This document shows positions 1-9,549 of a stretch of DNA of 64,000 nt, one piece after another. The notes under the pieces are model-generated. The model saw only the letters and a program-made list of their open reading frames with translations. It was not told the DNA's origin and searched no databases. The position numbers and the translations under genes were made by a program. The stretch spans positions 756,011 to 820,010 of the forward strand of contig MU006089.1 of assembly GCA_010093705.1 (NCBI GenBank), in the 5' to 3' direction. This stretch comes from Patellaria atrata CBS 101060 (lineage: Eukaryota > Ascomycota > Dothideomycetes > Patellariales > Patellariaceae). Each line of letters begins with the position of its first letter. Within the stretch, counting starts at the first letter, position 1.

Positions 1-130
1 AGAGCTGGGGCGTCATGCCTCGCTGGGTTTGGCGCGAGACCTTTTCTTTTTGTTTGCATATCCACCCTCCTCGATGGGAAAAGCGTCAGAGTCCCCACGT
101 TAGAGCCCCCGATAATAGCGCAACAGGGCC

Positions 131-201
131 AGCGCCAGCACCAAAACAGCACCAGCACCAAAACAGCACCAGCACCAAAACAGCACCAGCACCAAAACAG
201 C
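131..201. repeat. 17-base minisatellite, about 4 copies
   Basis: The unit ACCAAAACAGCACCAGC is repeated about four times head to tail. The array makes overlapping open frames on both strands that are low-complexity artefacts. Confidence 0.85.
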
Positions 202-518
202 GCAAGATGGCAATGCGGTGCGCACCCATCTCTCGGGGGCCTCTTGGATCACCCAACGATCCGTACAGACCCGCGCTCAACAGGCCCCTTTTCCCTTGAG
301 GATAATCTCGCCGCCGCTACTTGTACAAATCAGAAACGATCGATTTAGTTGCCACCCACCCATCGCATACAGGTGTCAATTATTGGAAATATAATAATTG
401 CCATTTACTCTGAATCGGCGCGCACCGTCATATACCTTCCATTCAATTGGTCGTAAGTTTGCTGATCTCTTTGAATCCCCATCCCGCCACAACCGGAACC
501 TTTCCCTACGCTTCAGCC

Positions 519-594
519 CGTCCATCCTGCTTCAACCCGCCCATCCTGCATCAACCCGTCCATTCTGCTTCAACCCGTCCATGCCGCTTCTTCC
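519..594. repeat. 19-base minisatellite, about 4 copies
   Basis: Four near-identical 19-base units built on CCCGTCCATCCTGCTTCAA lie head to tail, with single-base differences between them. Confidence 0.8.
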
Positions 595-1754
595 AAGCCT
601 CTACTGGTCTTGTCATGACCCGATAAGCTCAAATCGACATCTCTTGTTTTGCAACCAAGGCTCTTGAGCTGGATCTTGTATGCGTCCCGATCATCTAGAA
701 TTCGCACAAAACAACAACGACCTCTCTATCGTGATTGTGGTAACATCAACACCGATCGTTCCACGACAAGTTGCATATCTACAACATTCTATGAGACATA
801 GGAGACGGTAAGGTAAGTACTCCCCGATCGGTCCTTCCGTGCTGAAATTCGGATACCACCCAACCCAATCAACCAATCCCCCTCAAGGTTCGCCAGTTTC
901 CCCACGGTCATCACCCCCCGTCCCTCACTCCGCCTTTTGCTTTGATTCAGAGCCGGATACAAGGCTACACCACCTACGTAGTTCTTAATGAGATAAAAAA
1001 AAACAAAAAAGGCCAGCCAGTCGATCTCTAACGAGTTCGGGTTTGCTTCCTACCATTCGGCAGGGAAGGTCTTCCTCTACTCACTCCGTCAGCATACTTT
1101 ACCCGGAACAGCTCACTCGAAGCACAAGATGCTGTCTGCCTCGTTGCATCTGGCTGTTGTTCATTGCGCCGGGGTTTTCCCGATGAAAGGCTGGTTAGTT
1201 CCCCACCTCAGAGCATAAAAAGTAGCTTACTATCTGTATCTATTGCGTTGATCGGGTGTATCTTACTCTTCGACTCCGAGGACAGCTTTCGAACAACACA
1301 CTCCTCGGTACTACTTGATCCTGACCGCCAGAAGCTCCCCCTTTAGCGGATGTTCGGACATGTTTCGTAGTTCCAGTCCCTTACCGCCCCGTCTTTTGCG
1401 CCGTTGACGCACAAACCACGGGCACACGACACCGAGCGCTTTCGGAGCTTTGGAACTCCCATTTCGCTACTATGCCGATATCTCGATCTCCAAGTCATGA
1501 AACGTTACCGCCATGTCCCATGCGAGTTCTCCGCTTCGAGATCGATCGACGGGAATAAAGGTAGGTAGTCACCTGGACGGAGAAGCTCCACTTCAACAAT
1601 GTGAGTGTCAGATGGTTCTGGATAGAATCTTTGTTGATATCTAATGTTGAGACATCTGTGATCCGTGCTATCGGACACAAATGGAGATTTCTTTCGCCCT
1701 TATCAAGTGTGGCGATGGAAGAAGAACGTCGGGTTTCTAACGTCACCAAGGTAC

Positions 1755-1797
1755 AGCACAGCACAGCACAGCACAGCACAGCACCGCACAGCACCAA
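1755..1797. repeat. GCACA pentanucleotide array
   Basis: A short array of GCACA units (about eight) ends in slightly degenerate copies. Confidence 0.8.
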
Positions 1798-2218
1798 ACT
1801 CCAAGATCCAGTCCGAACAGATGGGTTCATGACCCATACCGTATATACTTTCCCCCCCAGGGCACATACAAGTACAGGTCTTCATGCAGATCCATTAGAA
1901 CTACGACATGACAGCCTTTAAGACCTCGGTCTCTCGTTCATCAATATCAAACTCCAACGTGACAGCCCAGGTGGGAAGACGCAACACGAACTCAATCTAC
2001 ATGGCCCATCCGAAAACCCTTCGACATGTACAGTAGTAGATCTTCCCAGCCTGCAACGTCAAGCGTTCAAGCTGCCGTTCGCCCACTTTACGTATGTATA
2101 CGGTATGGTATTTGTGTTAGAACTAAGTTTTCGCTAGGAGTTTACTGTAAGGTTAATTTTTTATTAATTGACCCTTAACGTAAACTCCTTTTTTACGTTT
2201 CAGTTTTGATAGGATCGT

Positions 2219-2335
2219 GAGGGAAGGTGAGGAAAGGTGAGGGAAAGGTGAGGGGAAGGTGAGGGGAAGGTGAGGGGAAGGTGAGGGAAGGTGAGGGAAG
2301 GTGATGGAAGGTAGGGTAAGGTAGCTGAGACGGTA
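2219..2335. repeat. GGTGAGGGGAA-type minisatellite
   Basis: About ten purine-rich units of 10-12 bases (GGTGAGGGGAA and variants) run in tandem, the last ones decaying to GGTAGGGTAA. All G is on the + strand, so there is strong strand asymmetry and some G-quadruplex potential. Confidence 0.85.
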
Positions 2336-2861
2336 AGATGGATCCGGAGAATTTGATGTCATCGGTTTTGCTCGAATGCATCGTCGGCGAGGTGCTGCAA
2401 GATCAAGGGACTTCCTGCAGACTTCTGTCATGGACAAGCACCATACTTAGCCCACTTAGCTTGAAGCCCCCTTTTCTGGCACATTTGGAAATCCGGGGAA
2501 GACTTTATTCAGGCAAGAAGAGAGTCAAGAATCACGATCATGATCGTGCTGGCTGCGAACATTACAGATACCTCTTTGGCATTTGTGGATTCGAATGTGA
2601 ATGGGAATTTGAATTACTCTTGTGATACCTCAGTCTGCAGTCCTACGGTAGGATAGTGTTTTGAGACCGGACGGGCGGAACGGAGAAACCCCCTTTCCTT
2701 TCTCTAGTTATGATAATGTATAATTGGACAAGTAGAATACTGTGGAATTGTGGGACGAGAATGGCGAGAATACCTTAGCACTGGTGGGTCATTGCTAAGG
2801 TCTGGGAGGTTACCTACAGCTACAGTACACGTGATAGTCTACTCTTCTGTATCCTTCTGCA

Positions 2862-3035
2862 GTGTAGTGTAGTGTAGTGTAGTGTAGTGTAGTGTAGTGT
2901 AGTGTAGTGTAGTGTAGTGTAGTATAGTGTCGTGTGGTGTAGTGTAGTATAGTGTAGTGTGATGTGGTGTAGTGTAGTATAGTATAGTGTAGTGTAGTGT
3001 GGTATAGTGTCGTGTGGTGTAGTGTAGTGTGGTGT
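2862..3035. repeat. AGTGT pentanucleotide microsatellite
   Basis: About 35 copies of the pentamer TAGTG/AGTGT extend over roughly 170 bases. The first half is nearly perfect; the second half carries scattered substitutions (GTATA, GTGGT, GTCGT), so the array is of mixed age. The unit is not a multiple of three and gives Tyr/Thr/His-rich pseudo-peptides on the minus strand. Confidence 0.9.
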
Positions 3036-3297
3036 GCCATACAATAAATAGTATCTGCTCGTCGTTTCGAGTAGTGATTCTGTACCCTACGCTACCCTAC
3101 ACACTCCCGTCATGGTCTTACATACCCCAAAAAAAAAAAAAAAAGCGCTACCGTGGAGATTAAAGATGCAAAACGCCGCCTATCTCCCTCTGAAACGCGA
3201 GGAATTGCGCTTGTGCTGTAATCAACATGAAAGAAGGGTTAAGCGAAAAAAGGATGAAAAGATAGAGGTATCGAACTATAGTTGAGGGTAGCCTGCA

Positions 3298-3352
3298 AAA
3301 GAAGAAGACGAAGAAGAAGACGAAGAAGAAGACGAAGAAGAAGAAGAAGAAT
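3298..3352. repeat. GAA/GAC trinucleotide tract
   Basis: A GAAGAAGAC-type trinucleotide tract lies just beyond the stop codon of the kinase gene, in its probable 3' untranslated region. Confidence 0.75.
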
Positions 3353-3419
3353 CAGAGAGAATAATATAGTAGCTAGAGCCACCACGCTCAAGCACCTACA
3401 AACACACATCAAACCCCTA

Positions 3420-6167
3420 TCACTTAACCGGACTCTCCCCGTCCCTAATCCCCCCCACGACCACCTCGCCCCTCCCCAACGGCTCAAAAGCCTCAACCTC
3501 CTCAACAAGCATACTCTCCTCCCCCTCCACCTCCCCCTCACCAACCCCACCGAACCCCCCAAATCCACCATCATAAGTCCCCTCCTCATCCTCATCCTCC
3601 TCCTCGATAACCTCCCCGCTCCTCCGTCCCTGCACACTCCCACTTCTACTCCCCGGCCCCCTCTCCCTCCCCCTCTCCGCCGCCACCCCCAACATCGGCC
3701 CCTTAAACGGGCTCCTCTTCCTCTTCGCAAACACCAAGCCCGGACTAGGTGGGGGAACCCCAAACGCCGCGGTCCCCTCCCCTCCACCTCCTCCACTCCC
3801 CCCAAAACCCCTCACGACACGTATATTGCTCGGGAACGACGACGAGGTCGGCGTAGCAGGGAGGACCTTGACGACAGAACTATGCGGGGACTTCTGAGAC
3901 GCCTTCGGAGTCGCGGAAGCGGAGGGCGAAGCGAGGGAGGCGGACGAGGTCGACGAGGCCTTGGAGTGCGTGTGGTGGTGATGTATGCTCCTGACGCTGG
4001 AGACGGACGAAGAGGTCGATTTCCTGCCGCGGAGGCCGGCGGAGGACCGGCGGAAGGAGCTGCGGGGGGTGATGGGGGAGGGGGAGAGGGAGGGGCGGTG
4101 TTTGGAGGTCGTAGTGCTAGTTGAGGCGTGGGTGGTCACGCGGGGACGGGGAGGGTAAGTTGTTCTGTTTGGGAGATCGGAGCGGGAGATGGGGTGGTTG
4201 GGGGGCATCGAGGTTGTGGTTGAGGTTCGTCGCGCGGAGGGGGCGGTCGGGGATTTACTTTTGCCGCTGAAGGTGCTGGTTGTGGGTTTGGGACTTGTGG
4301 CTGAGTTTGGCTTGCTCGCTGGGCTGCGGGCGCGTTTGGCGCTTTCTTTGAACCAGTGCTTGAGACTTGCGAGGTGGCCGAAGAAGATGTTTTGCTGGTA
4401 TCTGCGGCGGCGGGAGGAGGTGAAGCCGTTGGGTGAGAGGAGGTCGGGGTTGGTGGAGACGACTTGGAGCATGCTGCTGCGTGAGCGGCGGTTTTCCTTT
4501 GGTGGGAGCGGTGGTCGGGTAAGGGAGGAGTTGCGAGATTTGATGGAGTCTTTTTCGATTGGGGGTGGGGGTCTGTCAGCGTCTGGGGTTGTTTGAACTT
4601 CGGGGAGACGGGGGAGGTCGGGTGCCATTGCTGATATGATTTAGTATTATGGTGATGTAGTCAATATCAAGGGTTTGCTTACAGGCAGTACTAGCACGCT
4701 TCATAGACCTTCCACGACTCTTTGGAGGATCTCCGATGAGTGGACTCTGAAGACCTTCTTCATCTGCTTCTTTGATAGTACCCCCTAACCGATCCAGGCG
4801 ACTACTGGCTGCACTCAATCGTCTTATGCTTTTGGCCTCAGCTTCCTTTTCTTTACGTTTACGTTCCCTTCTCTTTGCTTTTCTTTCCTCTTTCTCCAGG
4901 AGTAGAGCCCACCACCCAGCCAAAGCATCACATCGTTGGGATAAGACATTCTCAATGACCTGATCGATATCCACTCCAGCACTACGCATCCGTTGTAGAA
5001 CTTCCTTCTCAAGCTCTGTAGTAAAAGGAGCTGGCTGTTGTAGCTTGAGGATAGCTTGTTGTTGAGGAGCATTATCAGCTAGCCATGGATCCATGAGAAT
5101 GTCTGAAAGAGATGGACGGGCAAAAGGTCGTCTTGATAACAGTTTGACTAGCAAATCTTTCGCTCCTTGGGGTATATGTGCTGGATACACAGGGTCCTCT
5201 TTTAGAATTCTGGTTTTCGTAACGTTCTCGTCATCATCATCGAATGGTAGCTCCCCCACGAGCAGTGCGTAAAGTATTATTCCCAAACTCCAGACATCAA
5301 CCTTTTCACCCGCGTATTTTTCTCCTTTCAACATCTCGGGAGCGCTGTAACATATCGTTCCGCACCATGTCTGCAAATAACTTGATTTGCCCTCATATTC
5401 CCTCGTAAACCCAAAATCCACTAATTTAACATTTTCATGCTTGTCGAGCAAGATATTCTCAAGTTTGAGATCTCGATGAACGCAAGCCTTGCCATGAACG
5501 AAGGATACAGCACCGACCAGCTGTGTAAAGATTTTCTGAACTTTGGCTGGCTCCAGAGCTCCATGTTGAAGAAGGTAATTGTAGAGTTCGTCACCTATTT
5601 CAATTCATATCTATATCAGCATCTTGAATGCGCTAGCGATTTGTACTAAAGGGTTATACCTGGACAATATTCAAGAACCAGCCATACTAAGCTCTCTGTG
5701 ACTATCACTTCGTATAAACGAGCGATATGAGGATGAAGGAACTGTCGATGATGGTGAATCTCGCGCGCCAGATTGGCGTCATTCTTTTTTGCCGACTTCA
5801 GAACTACCTATTGCACTAATTTAGTTACCATACTCACCCGTTTTGTGTAAGGGACTCCCACCTTCGATCCATTGGTGAGTTTATGATGCGCAAGATAAAC
5901 CTTGCCAAACGAACCCTTCCCTATTAACCGTCCAAGTGTATAATTTCCAACACTACTAAGTTCGGGATTGGCGAATTGGCTATGCGACGAAAATCAGATT
6001 ACATAGGATAGGTCAGTCGGGGGGTTGCATGCTCACTTCAGGAGTTCGGCGTAGGAATTTGCAAGCTATTAGAAGACGATCAGCATATAGGAATCGCGTA
6101 TCTGGTGGGACCGTTTTACCTTTGTCCTCTGTGCTTGCAATTCAGCCTGTGACCGTCCTGGCGGCAT
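3420..6167 (-). CDS. Kin4/KfsA/Ppk1-like protein kinase
   Basis: Probable CAMKL-group Ser/Thr kinase of the Kin4 family, which in yeasts and Aspergillus acts in spindle-position or septation control. Exons 6167-6120, 6065-6037, 5979-5862, 5807-5660, 5594-4683 and 4630-3420 join to 821 residues. The kinase domain is at about residues 38-290: glycine loop GKGSFGKV, lysine in VVLK, catalytic HRDLKLEN, DFG in LVDFGF, activation segment WCGTICYSAPEML, then VDVWSLGIILYALL. After it come a basic segment (KRRERKRKEKE) and a Ser/Pro/Thr-rich tail of about 400 residues, probably disordered. The start is the first ATG joining in frame to the kinase exons. Intron 3 is taken as 54 bases because this gives family-like spacing between the glycine loop and the lysine; an inner donor would leave only 30 bases. 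The kinase call is secure; the Kin4 assignment is from resemblance. Confidence 0.85.
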
Positions 6168-7086
6168 GTGTCGAAGTGCTCCCTCGTAGATGAAGCTGTT
6201 CGAAGGCGCGGCATTCAGGAGCAAGAAGATCGGGGAAGCTCTGTAGAGATGGTAATAGGCGAAGAACCAGTGTTTCTAGATTTAGTACGTCTGGAGTAGG
6301 ATTTAAAGGAATATTATTTCGCATCGGATAGAGCATATGACTTTTTAGGTAGAGGTTTCGTGTGATGATGTTCGCAAAAGTTCCAACTCGATGTGTATGT
6401 AAAATCGAAGGTTGTTTCAAGTCACTTTAAAAGGATATGATTGGCCAAAATTAAGGGATCCATGGTGCACATCAACTCGTGTCAGATCAAGAAATCCACA
6501 TGTAATCATTGCAATGCGCATGTCAATAACCTATATCTATAAATTGAAAACCTATTATATGATCTTTATTACTAACTTGATATATTCTTATAGATGCGCA
6601 TGAGGAATGTCTTTTGCCTCAAATTTGACATATTTACATTATCTTTGTGTATGGTAGGTCCCAGAAAGTACTATCTTATTGTCACATAATTCCAAGACGA
6701 CACTGAACTTGGGTTTTTGGAATTCGAACATAGCATGTACGGAATGGACCGTCATATTCGGATGAAAATGAAACGCATCTGTACTTTTGGTACACAAGGG
6801 ACAGTGCAAATTAGTTATGTTTAATCCAACTCACGCCGAGCACAGTTCTCACAGACAGAATTGTGTGAAACGGAACGCAAATTTACAAGAGATAGTTATT
6901 CACAACCCATCCAACATGCTCAAGACGAGTAAGGGTATCCAATTGCCCAGGAACGCACAACCTGCCGATCCCTCTGTTGGTTCTCGTTGGTACAACAAGA
7001 TTCTTCCACTTCATTCTCTTCCATACATCAACACGTTCGATGCCCTCCCATCTGACCTCCCATCCCAGCTTCGTCCGGTCAAAGTC
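6168..7086. other. Intergenic, promoter of the kinase gene
   Basis: No coding region is supported. The part next to 6167 should hold the 5' region of the kinase gene and the part next to 7087 the 3' region of the small membrane-protein gene. The middle is AT-rich. Confidence 0.5.
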
Positions 7087-7281
7087 TTATGTTGCTCTGG
7101 CGGCCTTTCGTGCTGAAAGCTTCTTGTGGACGAAGAGACCAATGAGGAGAATGGCAACGGCGCCCACGATGGCAAACACGAGGATGATACCGGGTTCTCT
7201 TTGAGCGAAGTTCTTGCGTCTGACAAGTTGATGGACGGCCTCCTCCGCTCTCAGAGAAAGTTCTTTGCTGATAGCAGGCAT
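7087..7281 (-). CDS. Small single-pass membrane protein, 64 residues
   Basis: A compact intronless ORF. An amphipathic, charged N-terminal part (MPAISKELSLRAEEAVHQL, then RRKNFAQREPG) is followed by one clear transmembrane segment of about 20 residues (IILVFAIVGAVAILLIGLFV) and a short basic tail (HKKLSARKAARA). Positive charge on both sides makes topology uncertain. It resembles short tail-anchored or inner-membrane proteins, but no family is recognised. The shape (N-terminal helix, clean hydrophobic segment, basic end) argues it is real rather than chance. The ATG is followed by GCC after ATGCC, a normal start. Confidence 0.6.
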   Translation of the reverse strand: MPAISKELSLRAEEAVHQLVRRKNFAQREPGIILVFAIVGAVAILLIGLFVHKKLSARKAARAT

Positions 7282-9436
7282 TATGTCTTGATATGAAGCT
7301 GGGAACCGTCAGAATGATTCATTCGGAGTTCGCGAAAATTAAAATAGTATCGAGACATAGTCGCGGTGCTATATGCTTGATAGGGTCTGACATGAAGAGA
7401 TGCTCTTTCGCTCCGAGGTCTTGAGAGACTGACGAACAACGCCAAGCCAAAAATCAACCCGTCGCAACGAAGATGAGACTGGAAGGCTACGTGGAATTGA
7501 AGAAATTTAAGATTCTAGATGACAGTAAACATACCTCGAAAAAGCCTATTGCTCTACTTTCAGGTCCGACAGATTTTAACGATTGCCGATGTCCGTCAAG
7601 GTCGAGGCTATGGTCGAGACGCGAATTAGCACTTAGACGGACGTCAAAAGAGACAATGACTTGCCGGAAGCTGGAAGGAAGATGTTGAAAGCTGAAGAAA
7701 GATACGGAACTGGGATTGAAAAGGCTTTTAAAGGATGTTGATTGAACCGGAGTCGGATATGTCCCCGCGGATTTCCTACTCGAAGTGCGGCATTTTGCGA
7801 TGCCTGGCGCCGAGCGGTAATCGACCGGGTGGATCAATTGATATATATCATTGTCCAATTCCAATTCAAAGGAAATATTATGTACTTACGGAGCTTTTGA
7901 ATGCTATACACAGAGCTGGAGAGAGGTTGAGAGCTGTCGAGGACGAGACAAGGTGGGAGGAAGAGCTTCGGCGCAGGATGGGAAAGTGGAGGAAAGGGCA
8001 GCTTTAGAGCTAAGGTAGAGAGCGAGAGTAGCACAACATAACGGGAAGCGGGCATACCTAAGCTCAAAAGATGCACATTGACCGCTGTATTAGCCTTACC
8101 ATACACAGTTTAGCCCAATACTTGCTCAAGCCGGAGAAAAAGCAGCCATTATTATCCAAGAATAACAAATCTATAACTCTACAACTCTCACGGTCTTATG
8201 GACTTGCTCGGATCCAGTCCCTATTACTGTAAAGATGCTTCTGTATACGAAGAACTTATGAAACACTATCAATTTTTCTTTGAGAGCGTTAGATGTTGAT
8301 GAGAACTCAACGAGAGCTGTCAAACAGGACGTTCGGGCTGACTGGGGTAGCAAGTTAAAGTGCCGGGGTTGCTGCGTGTTAACCAGTCATGCAGGCTAGT
8401 ATGTCATCACATTATTGCTTATCACGGATACATTCCCACCACATCCCCGAAATCCTTGAGCTTCTGTTCCCCCCAACTACTCCGTTACGCTCAATTCGGC
8501 TTGTCCGGTTACGGGACTCCAGTGAATCATGAGTCAAAGGAATATCGGAACGTGATACCATCTTTGTTTCAAAGCTACCGAAGAGATTTTACTGTCGATG
8601 AGCTTTCGGGAGAGAGTTCAATATCATATTGATTGTTTTGATCTTTCACGAGACTATCCGTGACGCGATCGCTCTACCAAGCTTCGCCGAGCTCATCAGC
8701 CCGTTTTATGCCAAGTGCGGAGAGATTAGAACTATATGGCAACCTTCCATTCACTACATTTTCATCAAAATATGTTTTGCTTTCAGGACGAAAGGAAGCC
8801 ATAAAGTTCATCTTGATACACGCTCATTCTTTGTCATATAAAATGCGCAGGAGAAGTACGGAACTACAGATGCTTCTCTAGTGCCTGTCACAATAAGCAT
8901 CTAGAATTACCACTCCATACTTTCTCCATCCATCTGGGAGGAACTACACTACACTATTAGTTTCTATACCTACGATATATCACCTCCCTACACTCCTCAC
9001 TTACCTACCGAGATGACCATATGAATATTATGGCCGCTTTGTACACGTCTGCCTTGTAACTGGCATAGACGTCGGAAAACATCATATCTGCTCCTCCGCC
9101 GTCTTACACTTCACATTTCTCTTGAGGTAACGAGCGATATCACGGTAATGGTAAGGCTCAAATAGAACCAAAAATACACATAAAAAATTATCAGAAGTCG
9201 CGGTGGGCAGTGTTCAGAGCGTGCCTTCCCTTTCAGGAAACTTCTTCACAACTTCACGGCCTCGACACTGAAGCTCACCCGTTACGCGTCACCCGTCACC
9301 GGCCGAGATAAATTTTACTTGTCTCAGCTCTTTCACGTGTCAAAACTTCGAATCACGTTTTTCTTGTAGTCTTCAATATCAACATTCAAAATCAAATATT
9401 TCGTTCTTGGCGCGCACTATTTCTTGGACCTGCGCA
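7282..9436. other. Intergenic, no gene seen
   Basis: About 2.1 kb between the small membrane-protein gene (-) and the MYND-protein gene (+), so both 5' regions lie here. Open frames up to 125 codons exist but show no recognisable domain and no consistent exon structure. CT-rich tracts occur near 9,230-9,420, as is common before fungal start sites. Confidence 0.5.
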
Positions 9437-9544
9437 ATGACTTTGTCTACCCAACAACAGAAAATCCTCTCACTAGACAATTATCCACACCCAACTTCCT
9501 TCAACCCCAATCTCTTCGTCACGCATCCCTACGACCAGAGATAG
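9437..9544 (+). promoter_or_regulatory. Upstream ORF of 35 codons
   Basis: An ATG at 9437 opens a 35-codon frame that begins MTLSTQQQKIL and stops with TAG at 9542-9544, only five bases before the main ATG at 9550. It is in a different frame from the main protein. If the transcript starts upstream of 9437, this uORF would be met first and could limit translation of the downstream protein or require reinitiation. Confidence 0.5.
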
Positions 9545-9549
9545 ATACC

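Larger units (their letters stand above)
1..3419. other. Gene-free, satellite-rich stretch
   Basis: No coding region here could be supported. Open frames are short and several are produced by tandem repeats. The stretch carries at least five separate simple-sequence or minisatellite arrays, listed individually, plus A-runs near 990 and 3130. It lies downstream of the Kin4-like kinase gene, which ends at 3420. The repeat density might suggest a subtelomeric or otherwise unconstrained region, but no telomere repeat is visible. Confidence 0.6.

Noticed and set aside
2810-3044. Minus-strand Tyr/Thr/His-rich frames
   Set aside because: Translation of the AGTGT microsatellite only.
3282-4124. 280-codon + strand frame rich in Arg/Pro
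   Set aside because: Antisense to the Ser/Pro-rich tail of the kinase gene; starts in a GAA repeat and has no domain.
6787-7116. 109-codon + strand frame
   Set aside because: No ATG start at its head, no domain, and it overlaps the small membrane-protein gene in antisense.
9424-9549. Extension of the MYND protein upstream of 9550
   Set aside because: The frame is open but contains no ATG; it would begin at TTG.
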